Assembly (NCBI GenBank): GCA_020848275.1
Contig: JADLAK010000058.1
Span: 1-64,000, forward strand
DNA from: Planctomycetota bacterium
Lineage (GTDB): Bacteria > Planctomycetota > UBA8742 > UBA2392
Direction: 5' to 3'
Length of the DNA stretch: 64,000 nt
Of the stretch, positions 32,756 through 44,092 are shown piece after piece (the first letter of the stretch is position 1; each line of letters opens with the position of its first letter). The notes below the pieces were generated by a model that did not search any database, was not told where the DNA came from, and saw nothing but the letters and a program-made list of their open reading frames with translations. The translations under genes and the position numbers were made by a program.

Positions 32756-35700
32756 CTACGCGGTGGCGGGAGCAGCCCCGCCCGCGTCCTTCTTGTCATC
32801 CTTCTTCTCGTCCTTGTCCTCGAAGTCCTCGGGCGAGGGTTCAGCGGCGCCTTCGGCCTCGGCGGCGTCGGTGGCGGCTTTTGCCCCGCCGTGCTTCTCA
32901 TCGAGTTCCTTCTGCTCCTCTTCGGTCAAGTCGACGAGGCCGCGGCCTGTGCGGTCAAACAGCAGCAGGATGGGGCTGGCCACGAAGATCGAGGCGAAAG
33001 TACCGAACATCACGCCCACGAAAATCGAGAACGCGAAGCCGCGCAGCAGCGGACCGCCGACAAACAGCATGATCAGCACCGACGACAGCGTGGTGCCGCC
33101 GGTCATCAGGGTGCGGGTCAACATCTGGTTGGCCGACTCGTTCACGATCACGCGCAACGGCGTCTTGCCGCCGGTGGTGAGCCGGTCCTTCTTCAGCACC
33201 TCGCGGATGCGGTCGAAGTTCACGATCGTGTCGTTGATGGCGTAACCAATAACCGTCAACAACGCCGCGATCACTGTCAGGTCGATCTTCATGTCAAAGC
33301 CGAGCATGTCGGCCGCCGCCACAAAGCCAAGCGTAATGGCGGTGCTAAAGGCGATACCCATCGTGGCTGCAACGCCCCAGGCAAGGCTGGCGAAGCGCAC
33401 GCGGATGTAAATGATCATCACAACCAGCGCCGCCGCAATGGCCAGCAACGCGCGGACCTGGGTTTCGCCGGCGACCGTCGCGCCAATGGCGTTGGCCAGC
33501 AAAAACGGCTGGCTGATGTTGTTACCCTTGCCCTCGGCCGCAAGCCACGAAGCCACGCCGTCGCGCAGGTGGCCGTCGACGGATTCGAAGCTGTTGACCT
33601 GCGCGCGGTCGGCGTTGAAATCCGTCACGCCCGTGACAAGGCGGAAGCGCTGTGCCGTGGCCGTTGCACCTGCGCCCTGCTTGTCGACGCCCACGATGTT
33701 CAGGGTGCCGGCAATGCTGGGCACGGTCTTGGTAAACGCCTCGGCGGCGCCGATAAACTTCTGCTCCTCGATCGGCTGCACCAGCGTCACCGTCGCCTCG
33801 AGACCGCCGCGGGTGATGTTGGTTTCCGTCGGCGGCAATACGCCGTCGGCGACAATCACACGTTCAGCGTCGTCGATGAACCGCGCCCGGATAGCCTGGG
33901 CGAACGCGTCGGCCTTGGCGCGAAGGTCCGCCTCGTCGGCAATCGTCACCTTGCTGACGGTCAGGCGATAGATCTGCTCGTCGCCCCCCACCGTGCCGCG
34001 TTCAAACTGCGGCACGACCACGGCATCAGGCGAAGTGCCCACGACCTGCGCAAACCACTCGGCCTTTTTGTCCGAGGGCGCCGATTCCTTGCCGCCCCAC
34101 GAACGCTCGTGGATCTTCCAGAGCTTTTCCATGTCCTCGGGATAGAGGCGGCGGAATTCGTCGGGGTTCTTGAGCTTCAGCCGCAACTTCACCGAGAAAC
34201 TCGCTTCCTTGGGATCGACAGTGCGGCTGACCCACCCCGGCTCGACGATCTTGTCGCCGAAAATGGAGAGGATTTGCTGCTTCAGCTCGTTGTTGACCTC
34301 GTTTTGGTCGCGGTGCTCCCACTTGTCTTCCATGGGGAAGCGGAAGTCGTAGCGCCTGGCGTTGCCGCCGCCGCCTTCGCCCAGGCCGAACACGGGCTGT
34401 GTTTCGACCGACGTGAACAGCGGCTTGCCGTCCTTGCCGTTGCCTTCGACGGCCTTGCGGACGTCGTCGGCGATCGTGGGTTCACGGAACTGGACACGGA
34501 AGGTGTGGCCGCCGCGGAACTCGGTGCCGAAGCCGCGCTGGCCGTGCATCAAAAACAGCGCGATGCCCGCCACCGACAGCACGAGCGCCAGCGGCATGGC
34601 CCAGCGCATCGCGGCCACGAAGTTGATGTTCTTGTTCTGGAGGAACGAAAGGTCTGCCATCGTGAAGCGCGTTTCACGACGCTTGCCAATCCACCAGAAA
34701 ACCATCGAACGATAGGCGGGGATGTTGGCGTACAGGGTAGCGACGATACCGATGGCCAGCGTGAGGGCAAAACCCTGCACCGGGCCCGAGCCCACCTTGT
34801 AGAGGATCAGCGCCGTCAGCAGCGTGGTGATGTTGGAGTCGAGAATGGCGGACAAGGCGTTCTTGAAGCCCTCTTCCGCGGCCGCCCGGGTGTTCGCCCC
34901 CTTGGCGTACTCCTCTCGCATTCGTTCGTTAATCAGGATGTTGCCGTCAATTGCCATGCCGAATGTCAGCACGAGGCCCGCGATGCCCGGCAACGTTAAC
35001 GTGCCCAGGCCCGCCGACATCGCGCCCATGATGATCACGACGATCAACACCAGGTTGAATATCACCAGCACACCCAGGCCACGGTAGAGCCACAGCGCAA
35101 ACGCAAACACGAACAGTGCGGCGATCAAAAAGCTCATGAAGCCGTTCCAGATGGCCTCAGCGCCTTCGCTTGGCCCGACGCTTTCTTCTCCTTCGAGTTC
35201 GAGGCGCACGTTCAGCGAGCCGGATTTCAGCACATTGATCAGGTCGTCGCGTTCTTGTTTAGCGAAGCGACCGCTGATTTGCGTGGTGCCGGAAATTTTC
35301 GACTCGATGCTGTAGGCGTTGAAAACTTTTTCGTCGATCAAGATTGCCAGCAGGCGGGGATCGGCGGCGTCCTTGCGGTGCAGCTCGGTGAGCTCCTCAA
35401 ACTTGGCGACCGCCAGGCCCTTCATGTCGAAGCTTACGGCCAGCCCGCCTTCCTTGCCGACACTGGGCACGATGTTTTCGATGTCTTTGCCGCTGATGTC
35501 CCACTTGTCGATGATCTGCGTCAGCACGACTTTGGTGCCGGCCCAGTCCTTTTCGCCACCGATGCTGTTCTCCTTGGCGCCCGGCTTGGGGTCTTTGTAG
35601 ACGGGAATCCACTTGTACTTGTAGCCTTCGTCCTTGGGCAATTCGGGCGGCGTCAGGCGTGTGAACTCGGTCTTGTCCGGCGCCAGCACGCGCAATTCCA

Positions 35701-36328
35701 GTTTGCCGGTGGTCTGCAGCAGGTCCTTGTAGCGCTGGGTCTCCGAGGCGCTGGCGAACTTCGGCAGCTTGACCTCGAGCTGTGTTTCGCCCAGCGGTGT
35801 AATGTTGAGTTCGGTGATGCCGATGGTGCCGAGGCGGCGATACAGCGTCTCGATCGTCGGGCCCGTCAGGTTGTTATCGGTACGGCGCTTGGAGGCGTCG
35901 CGCCAGGTCTTGAAGAACTTGCGCGCGGCGTCGACACGGCCTTCGTCGAAGACGCCGGGCGTCAGCAGCTTGTCGAAGTCGTCCTTTTCCTCGGGCGTGG
36001 CGCGAAGCTTGAACGAGTTTTCGTCAATGATGCCGCCGTCAATCAGCTTGCCGAAGGTCTTTCGCGCGTCCTCCGACAGCGCTTCTTTACGCGCCGCCAG
36101 CGGCCTCACGAGGTCGCGCAGGCTTTGCTCAGCGTCCTTCATGTCCTGCTGCACGAGGCGGAAGCGCAGCGAACTGCCGCCCGAAAGGTCCTGGCCGAGG
36201 TTCCACTTAAAGCGGTGCAGCGGCCATTGCAGAGTGTCCGTCGGCCCGGGCGCGGGCTTGGGGATTGCAAGATAGGCGGCAACCACGAGCACGATGATCG
36301 CGTGATACTTCTTGAAGAATTCCCACAT
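32756..36328 (-). CDS. secDF: Fused SecD-SecF protein translocase subunit
   Basis: One 1190-residue protein carries both SecD and SecF, the proton-driven helper of SecYEG export. SecD: TM1 at residues 8-24, periplasmic domain, then five helices from about 393 with the hallmark TFGMAIDGNILINERMREE. SecF starts near residue 556 (MADLSFLQNKNINF), with TM1 near 570-590 and the remaining helices from about 950, including VIGYAINDTIVNFDRIRE. The SecF periplasmic part spans about 350 residues against roughly 100 in typical SecF. The acidic/Lys/Ala-rich C-terminal tail after about 1130 is probably disordered and cytoplasmic. It lies downstream of infB, yajC and a small membrane gene on the same strand. 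Confidence 0.93.
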   Translation of the reverse strand: MWEFFKKYHAIIVLVVAAYLAIPKPAPGPTDTLQWPLHRFKWNLGQDLSGGSSLRFRLVQQDMKDAEQSLRDLVRPLAARKEALSEDARKTFGKLIDGGIIDENSFKLRATPEEKDDFDKLLTPGVFDEGRVDAARKFFKTWRDASKRRTDNNLTGPTIETLYRRLGTIGITELNITPLGETQLEVKLPKFASASETQRYKDLLQTTGKLELRVLAPDKTEFTRLTPPELPKDEGYKYKWIPVYKDPKPGAKENSIGGEKDWAGTKVVLTQIIDKWDISGKDIENIVPSVGKEGGLAVSFDMKGLAVAKFEELTELHRKDAADPRLLAILIDEKVFNAYSIESKISGTTQISGRFAKQERDDLINVLKSGSLNVRLELEGEESVGPSEGAEAIWNGFMSFLIAALFVFAFALWLYRGLGVLVIFNLVLIVVIIMGAMSAGLGTLTLPGIAGLVLTFGMAIDGNILINERMREEYAKGANTRAAAEEGFKNALSAILDSNITTLLTALILYKVGSGPVQGFALTLAIGIVATLYANIPAYRSMVFWWIGKRRETRFTMADLSFLQNKNINFVAAMRWAMPLALVLSVAGIALFLMHGQRGFGTEFRGGHTFRVQFREPTIADDVRKAVEGNGKDGKPLFTSVETQPVFGLGEGGGGNARRYDFRFPMEDKWEHRDQNEVNNELKQQILSIFGDKIVEPGWVSRTVDPKEASFSVKLRLKLKNPDEFRRLYPEDMEKLWKIHERSWGGKESAPSDKKAEWFAQVVGTSPDAVVVPQFERGTVGGDEQIYRLTVSKVTIADEADLRAKADAFAQAIRARFIDDAERVIVADGVLPPTETNITRGGLEATVTLVQPIEEQKFIGAAEAFTKTVPSIAGTLNIVGVDKQGAGATATAQRFRLVTGVTDFNADRAQVNSFESVDGHLRDGVASWLAAEGKGNNISQPFLLANAIGATVAGETQVRALLAIAAALVVMIIYIRVRFASLAWGVAATMGIAFSTAITLGFVAAADMLGFDMKIDLTVIAALLTVIGYAINDTIVNFDRIREVLKKDRLTTGGKTPLRVIVNESANQMLTRTLMTGGTTLSSVLIMLFVGGPLLRGFAFSIFVGVMFGTFASIFVASPILLLFDRTGRGLVDLTEEEQKELDEKHGGAKAATDAAEAEGAAEPSPEDFEDKDEKKDDKKDAGGAAPATA

Positions 36329-36349
36329 GGCTAGGTTTCCTGCAACGAC

Positions 36350-36368
36350 CCGCCGGGAAAACCGGCGG
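36350..36368 (-). promoter_or_regulatory. Small hairpin upstream of secDF
   Basis: CCGCCGG, loop GAAAA, CCGGCGG: a perfect 7-bp stem 22 bases before the secDF start on the minus strand. It could tune secDF expression within the operon; no T-tract. Confidence 0.35.
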
Positions 36369-36420
36369 CGTCAGAAATAAATGGACAGGTTGACGGTGCG
36401 GCGAGACGCCGCGGGCGAAG

Positions 36421-36927
36421 TCATGCCAGCGCGGGGGGACCGCGCGGGCAGATAAGCGTGAACGTGCTGCGGTGATGCGGTGTTGCGGAAAAATCTATCA
36501 GGGCGCCGGGCGGCGGCTTGACCATTTCAGGCGTGGTGGCGAGTTCGACCCATGCGGCGGGCGGTGACTCGCCGACTGCAATCGCGGGCGGCCGAGACCC
36601 AGGGGAGGTCGTCGAGGGCGCAAGCGACGGCGCCGTGGTTGCGGCGAACATCGGCGCGCCGCCGATCAGGCCCAGGGCGCGTTTGCCCGCTTCGCGCTCA
36701 TGTTCAAGTTGCTGCGCCTCGACCGACCCGGCGACGGCCGTGGCGCGGCGTTGTTCGTGGCAGGCGCGAAGCACAGGATGCGCAAGCTGCGCGCCGATCA
36801 CAACGTCAGGCGCGACGCGGCCAAGCAGTTCAAGTTGCGGCAGGCCCAGATAGCCCGACAGCGCCGCAAGAAGCATTGCGGCGACGGGCAGCGAGAATAT
36901 GGACCGGCTGGCAACCATTGTTTGCAC
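36421..36927 (-). CDS. Small membrane-anchored hypothetical protein
   Basis: A 168-residue ORF between yajC and secDF on the same strand. It has an N-terminal hydrophobic segment (SIFSLPVAAMLLAALSGYL) followed by an Ala/Glu/Gln/Arg helix (VEAQQLEHEREAGKRAL) and then a Pro/Ser/Thr-rich low-complexity half ending CPRGPPALA. I do not recognise it. The operon position suggests an accessory membrane protein, but coding status is uncertain because the low-complexity part could be chance open frame. Confidence 0.45.
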   Translation of the reverse strand: MQTMVASRSIFSLPVAAMLLAALSGYLGLPQLELLGRVAPDVVIGAQLAHPVLRACHEQRRATAVAGSVEAQQLEHEREAGKRALGLIGGAPMFAATTAPSLAPSTTSPGSRPPAIAVGESPPAAWVELATTPEMVKPPPGALIDFSATPHHRSTFTLICPRGPPALA

Positions 36928-36929
36928 CC

Positions 36930-36977
36930 GTAGCTGCGGCCTCCGGCCGCAGTGCTGCGCCTGGAAGGCGCAGCTAC
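36930..36977. repeat. Double-hairpin element after yajC
   Basis: CTGCGGCC, loop TCC, GGCCGCAG, then GCTGCGCC, loop TGGAA, GGCGCAGC. The whole is bounded by GTAGCTGCG and its exact reverse complement CGCAGCTAC. It abuts the yajC TAG stop. Confidence 0.7.
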
Positions 36978-37426
36978 TAGTCTTTCTTCACCGGCTGGAC
37001 TTCCTCGTTGATCACTTTGTTGATCGCGAGGATATTGTAAGTCAGCGTGACGTTTTTCTGGTCATCAACGAGAAGACGCACTTCGCGATTTTCGCTGTCA
37101 ACCTTGTCGACTTTGCCATACAGGCCCGAGTGCAGCATCACACGCTGGCCGGGCTTGAGCGCCAGCACCATCTTCTCCTGCTCATCGGCCTGGCGTTTCT
37201 GGCTGCGGCGCATGAAGAAGAAGAAGATCACGAGAATCACCACCATCATGATGATGAAACTCATGTCGCCAAAGCCGCCGCCGGGTTTCTGCGGCGTGGC
37301 GCCGGCGGTTGCGTTGCCGGCGGGGGCATCCTTGGCGGGGGCAGCGCCGTCTTTGGCCGGGGCGGCGGCATCCTTGGCCGCGTCCTGGCCCAGCATCCAG
37401 TTGAAATCGTCAAATCGGATATTCAT
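36977..37426 (-). CDS. yajC: Preprotein translocase subunit YajC
   Basis: Single-pass inner-membrane partner of SecDF. Of 149 residues, the first 50 are an Ala/Lys/Asp/Pro-rich leader (KDAAAPAKDGAAPAKD) not found in most YajC proteins. They are followed by the transmembrane helix MSFIIMMVVILVIFFFFM, the basic RRSQKRQ segment and the cytoplasmic domain LALKPGQRVMLHSGLYGKV typical of the family. It sits 11 bases after infB and ahead of the small membrane gene and secDF, the usual yajC-secDF order with one insertion. Its TAG stop coincides with the edge of a double-hairpin repeat. Confidence 0.93.
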   Translation of the reverse strand: MNIRFDDFNWMLGQDAAKDAAAPAKDGAAPAKDAPAGNATAGATPQKPGGGFGDMSFIIMMVVILVIFFFFMRRSQKRQADEQEKMVLALKPGQRVMLHSGLYGKVDKVDSENREVRLLVDDQKNVTLTYNILAINKVINEEVQPVKKD

Positions 37427-37437
37427 GTTTCCCTGTC

Positions 37438-40347
<2,910 letters not shown>

Positions 40348-40418
40348 TTACGCCTTGTCTATCGCCCACCTAAAATTGGGCCAAGAAGCTTAGCCCTTGA
40401 ACATCATTTTCGCAATGT

Positions 40419-40435
40419 GGGGCGGCACCCGCCCC
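40419..40435 (-). promoter_or_regulatory. Hairpin between nusA and infB
   Basis: GGGGCGG, loop CAC, CCGCCCC within ten bases of the nusA stop. No T-tract; it may be a pause or processing site within the operon. Confidence 0.4.
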
Positions 40436-40441
40436 GCACGC

Positions 40442-41833
40442 TTAACGCTTGTCGAACGCCGCACGATCCTTGGGCGCAAGTTTGCTGACAAAGTCGCCCT
40501 TGAAGGCCGCCGCGGCTTCCTTCTGCGCCTGGTCCTCGCTGCTAAGCGCCGGCGGCGCACCCTCTTCGCCTTCCTCTTCTTCTTCGGGCTCCTGGCCGGG
40601 CTCGACAAACGTGTTGTCCGGGCGGCGCTGGGCGCCGTCGGCGTGCACGACATCGGCGATTGTTTCCGCCGGTTCAGGATGTTCGTTGACGTGCTGGATG
40701 ATGCTCGCCGCGATGTCGATGTTGACGCCCGGAACCTTGAGCAGCGCCTCGGGCCCCGCGCCCATGACGTCGGCGAAGCTGTCGAAGCCGCTGTTGAACA
40801 GGCTTTCCGCCAGCATTTCGTCGACGTGCGGGATGGTGCGGAACTTCGCGAGCGTGCGGCTCTTCCAGTCCTTTTCCTGCGTCACCGTCACGATGTCGAT
40901 GTCCCACTTGCACAGGCGGGCGGCAAGCCGCACGTTCTGGCCGCGCTTGCCGATAGACAGGCTGAGCTGGTCGTCGGGCACCACCACGCGCGCGCGCCGA
41001 GTGTCATAATCCAGCGTGATGCTGTCCACGCGCGCGGGTTTTAAAGCGTTGGTGATCAGCACTTCGGCGGATTCGTTCCAGCGGATGATGTCGATCTTTT
41101 CGTTGTTGAGTTCGTCGATGATGCCTTTGATGCGCTGGCCGCGGACACCGACGCACGCGCCGACGGCATCGACCTTCGCGTCGTAACTGGCGACGGCGAC
41201 TTTGCTGCGGTAGCCGGGCTCGCGCACGATCGCCTTGATTTCGATGATGCGTTCGCCGACTTCCGGGACTTCGAGGTCGAAGAGCTTTTTCACGAAGTCC
41301 GGGTGCGTGCGCGAGAGGATGATCTTGACCTTCTGGCCCTGCTTCTTTACGTCGAGCAGCAGGCCGCGCACGCGGTCGCCGACATTGTAGCTTTCGGTCG
41401 GGACTTGCTCCTTGCGCGGGAAGAACGCCTCGGCGTCGCCGAGGTTGACCACATAGTTGGGGCCTTCCATGCGCTGGATCACGCCGCTGCGGATCTCACG
41501 CCGATGCGCCGAATATTTTTCATACAGGTTGTCGCGCTCGGCCTCGCGGTTCTTCTGCACAAAGATCTGCTTGAACGTTTGCGCGGCGATGCGGCCAAGC
41601 TCCTCGACTTTCACATCGGTCACGTTGCCGTCGAAGTCGGTTTCCTTGGCGGTGATGTCGCCGGTCTGGCGATTGACCTTCACCATCAGGCCGTCGGGAT
41701 TCTCGACGCGCTTGCGCAGGGCCACGATCATCGCCTGCTCGATGGAATCGAACACGATTTCCTTGTCGATGTTCTTGTCGCGCGCGATCATCTCGATGAA
41801 GCGGACTAATTCTGTTCCATTGATGTTTGGCAT
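40442..41833 (-). CDS. nusA: Transcription termination/antitermination factor NusA
   Basis: RNA-polymerase-binding factor acting in pausing, termination and antitermination. I take MPNINGTELVRFIEMIARDKN at 41833 as the start (463 residues) because it matches the family's N-terminal helix. The frame is open farther upstream but through the structured leader. In order: N-terminal polymerase-binding domain, S1 domain (SGVIQRMEGPNYVVNLGDAEAF), KH1 (KVAVASYDAKVDAVGACVG with VRGQRIKGI) and KH2 (LSLSIGKRGQNVRLAARL). A helix-hairpin-type segment follows (LKVPGVNIDIAASI), then an acidic tail. The rimP gene that usually precedes nusA is absent here. Confidence 0.95.
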   Translation of the reverse strand: MPNINGTELVRFIEMIARDKNIDKEIVFDSIEQAMIVALRKRVENPDGLMVKVNRQTGDITAKETDFDGNVTDVKVEELGRIAAQTFKQIFVQKNREAERDNLYEKYSAHRREIRSGVIQRMEGPNYVVNLGDAEAFFPRKEQVPTESYNVGDRVRGLLLDVKKQGQKVKIILSRTHPDFVKKLFDLEVPEVGERIIEIKAIVREPGYRSKVAVASYDAKVDAVGACVGVRGQRIKGIIDELNNEKIDIIRWNESAEVLITNALKPARVDSITLDYDTRRARVVVPDDQLSLSIGKRGQNVRLAARLCKWDIDIVTVTQEKDWKSRTLAKFRTIPHVDEMLAESLFNSGFDSFADVMGAGPEALLKVPGVNIDIAASIIQHVNEHPEPAETIADVVHADGAQRRPDNTFVEPGQEPEEEEEGEEGAPPALSSEDQAQKEAAAAFKGDFVSKLAPKDRAAFDKR

Positions 41834-42090
41834 AGGTCCAACCCCGTCATTGCCGTTTTCTACGGCCAAAATTTGTGTCGCGCCTCGGCATTTTCCTTGA
41901 TTCGCTCCACTGGAGCGAATCTGCGGAGCACTCGCGCCGCTCGTCCTCGTCGCGATTTCACGCGGTCTCGCTTCGCTCAACCGCGGTCGCCATCCCTGGC
42001 TCTTTTTTCAGGGCCAGCCGACCGTTTTCACCAAAACAAAAGAGCGACCTCATGGCCGCTCTCAGTCGCAATGCTGCTGTAGAAAGCGTG
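41834..42090 (-). other. Structured nusA leader (5' untranslated region)
   Basis: About 255 bases between the predicted transcription start and the nusA ATG, with no gene. Beyond the attenuator at 42032-42062 it holds a perfect hairpin GATTCGCTCC, loop ACT, GGAGCGAATC (41899-41921) and GC-rich GAGCG/CGCGA-type repeats. No known riboswitch consensus was recognised. This completes the 399-base gene-free stretch together with the promoter and the REP-like repeat. Confidence 0.6.
42032..42062 (-). terminator. Attenuator in the nusA leader
   Basis: On the minus strand AGAGCGGCC, loop ATGA, GGTCGCTCT (one G-U pair) is followed by TTTGTTTT. It lies only about 25 bases after the expected transcription start of the promoter at 42094-42122, so transcription of nusA-infB must read through it. 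Confidence 0.75.
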
Positions 42091-42093
42091 AGA

Positions 42094-42122
42094 AGTCTAC
42101 CCGTCGTTCCACAAAGTGTCAA
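42094..42122 (-). promoter_or_regulatory. Strong sigma-70 promoter of the nusA-infB operon
   Basis: Minus strand TTGACA (42117-42122), 17-base spacer, TAGACT (42094-42099). The -35 is consensus and the -10 matches at four of six positions including the key A and T. Confidence 0.82.
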
Positions 42123-42146
42123 CGCGCAGCAGGAAATGTCCCGATA

Positions 42147-42229
42147 AACAGAGCCCGGCGCGTGAGCGCCGGGGTTTTCATTTGCCTCTGTTTACCGACC
42201 CCCCCTGCGCTGACGCGCGGGGCTCTGTT
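42147..42229. repeat. REP-like double-hairpin element (CAGAGCCC ends)
   Basis: Outer arms AACAGAGCCC (42147-42156) and GGGCTCTGTT (42220-42229) are exact reverse complements. Inside is the hairpin CCCGGCGC, GTGA, GCGCCGGG followed by GTTTT, and a second stem around TGCGCTGACGCGC. Related to the element at 55486-55573. It ends 4 bases after the stop of the pilus-associated gene. Confidence 0.7.
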
Positions 42230-42232
42230 CCT

Positions 42233-44032
42233 CTATTCGGCGAACTGCACGCCATAGACGTCGAGCGTGCGGTTGTCGCCAAGGTCTACCACGCGGCCAG
42301 TGAGCTTGACGAATTTAACGCCCGTCTCCAGGGAAACATCCTGGGGCGCAATACCCGCAAGCGAACCGGCCTTGTTGTCGTTCATGTCGTAGACCACGCC
42401 CCACTTTGCATCCTTGGCAAGGTCGGCGATCTTGCCCTTCACGCCGATGGCGCCGTCACGTTTGACTTCCTGCTGGATCACCACGCGATACCACACCTTG
42501 CCCGCCTGGTGCCAGCGCGTGAACTCAAAGCGCAGGGTGTTGTCAGGCTTGACGCCAACCACGCGGATTTCGACGGGGTTGGCCATTGCGCCGGGAGCCA
42601 CGGGTGCGGCGGGCGCGTCGCGCGTGGCCTTGGGCAGGAGGAACACATCGCCCGCCTTGTTTGAGATCTGCGGGTCGTTGGGCGCATTGCGGGCCTCGAA
42701 ACGCCAGCCGGATTCAAAGTTGATTTCTTCGCCGGCATCCAGAGACCCGAGCAGCGCTTCGTTGGGGTTGCCGTCCTCGGCCAGCACTTGCGGATCGTAC
42801 TTGGTGTACTTGTCGTCCGCGTCTTTTTCCTTGAGTTCGCTGACCTTGATCTTGCGGCCAAGGTAAGACTGCGGCTCGGCGCTGAACTTCGCGCGAACTT
42901 GCCGCCAGTTGCCGCCGACTCTGTGCCAGCGCGTGAGGTACACGGTCAGCAGCACGTCGGTGACATCAACGAAGCTGACGCTGGTGCGGTTGGCGAAGTA
43001 AACCGGGTGGCCGCCCTGGGCCGCGCCTTCACTGACGGAGTAGCCCGCCAGTTTTTCCTTGGGATCAAGCTTGGCGCCGGTCTTCACCTTCTGCGCGGTG
43101 GTCGCACGCACCGCGTAGACAAACGCGCTGTCGAGTTCGAAGCCGGTATCTTCGTAGGTGACGTCGGTGAGCGGACCCGAGGTCAACAACTCCCACTCCG
43201 CCGGGTTCGGCGGCTTCACGGGCGGGGGGTTCTTGGTCTCTTCTTCGTATTGCTTGCGCGACTTGCCGGCGTTTGCAGGGATCTTGGCCCATTCGCGGTA
43301 CGCCGCCTCGTAGACTTTTTCGTCTTCCAGGAATTTCTTGAGCGGGCCTTCGCGGTAATCGGTGTTGCGCTTGAGGAAGTGCTTGGGTCCCGCACGGTAA
43401 ACCAGGTAACCGAGGTCGTCGGGCTTGTCGGTAAGCGTCGGCGGATCCCAGGTGATTGTCACCTTGGGGTTGACGTAATCCAGCACCGCCTTGACGTTGG
43501 CCGGCGGCGCAAGGTCGAACTCGGTCTTTGGCGGCGGCGGGCCATCGGGTTTCCAGTCATATTCCTGCTGGGTCAGCTTCTTGTTCTTGTCCTTGTCCTT
43601 CAACTCGAAGTCCGCCTGCGTGTTGCCCGCACCCTTGAGGAACTCCTGCAGCGACAGCGTCTTGTCGTTGTTCGTGTCGAGCAGCTCAAAGGCGCTCTTT
43701 TCCGGCGCGTTAGGTTGGTCGAGGGTGATGCGGAAACGCAGCGGGAAATTCAGCGGCGCGTCCTGGTTGGCAATGAGCGCGGGAAACTCGGCGCGTTTGG
43801 CGGGCTCCGCCACCTTGACGTTGAATTTCTGAGATTCGGGCGACGGTATCACCACTTTCGTGTCCGTCAGCGTCTGCGTGACCTGGTCGGCCTTGGTCGT
43901 GATCGCCGCGCCGTCAATTTTGCCCATGGTAAACGCCAGGGCGATAAACGCGACCATCACCACCGCGCCGAACACCGGCGCGCCGATAGGCACCAACTTC
44001 TGGGCTGAGCCTGCCTTCTTCTGTTCCGACAT
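42233..44032 (-). CDS. Pilus-locus membrane protein with EF-hand pair and FN3-like domain
   Basis: A 599-residue single-pass protein. A cytoplasmic N terminus (MSEQKKAGSAQKL) precedes a transmembrane helix (VFGAVVMVAFIALAFTMG, about 18-36). The rest should be periplasmic. Residues near 115 to 160 contain two EF-hand-like loops, DTNNDKTLSLQEF and DKDKNKKLTQQEY. Then comes a fibronectin-III-like stretch (VKAVLDYVNPKVTITWDPP) and two further beta-rich regions each with a TRWHxxGxxW motif. I chose the second ATG because GAGGGAG lies six bases before it. It follows pilM and a second membrane protein, so a part in a PilM-based assembly machine is likely. Not a recognised named protein. Confidence 0.75.
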   Translation of the reverse strand: MSEQKKAGSAQKLVPIGAPVFGAVVMVAFIALAFTMGKIDGAAITTKADQVTQTLTDTKVVIPSPESQKFNVKVAEPAKRAEFPALIANQDAPLNFPLRFRITLDQPNAPEKSAFELLDTNNDKTLSLQEFLKGAGNTQADFELKDKDKNKKLTQQEYDWKPDGPPPPKTEFDLAPPANVKAVLDYVNPKVTITWDPPTLTDKPDDLGYLVYRAGPKHFLKRNTDYREGPLKKFLEDEKVYEAAYREWAKIPANAGKSRKQYEEETKNPPPVKPPNPAEWELLTSGPLTDVTYEDTGFELDSAFVYAVRATTAQKVKTGAKLDPKEKLAGYSVSEGAAQGGHPVYFANRTSVSFVDVTDVLLTVYLTRWHRVGGNWRQVRAKFSAEPQSYLGRKIKVSELKEKDADDKYTKYDPQVLAEDGNPNEALLGSLDAGEEINFESGWRFEARNAPNDPQISNKAGDVFLLPKATRDAPAAPVAPGAMANPVEIRVVGVKPDNTLRFEFTRWHQAGKVWYRVVIQQEVKRDGAIGVKGKIADLAKDAKWGVVYDMNDNKAGSLAGIAPQDVSLETGVKFVKLTGRVVDLGDNRTLDVYGVQFAE

Positions 44033-44092
44033 CCGCATCTCCCTCTTGAACGGCGGCCAATGCGAGGCCGCCGCAACGTTCGTTGTTTACGC

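Noticed and set aside
41899..41921. Riboswitch in the nusA leader
   Set aside because: Only a simple hairpin is seen; no known riboswitch core sequence was recognised.
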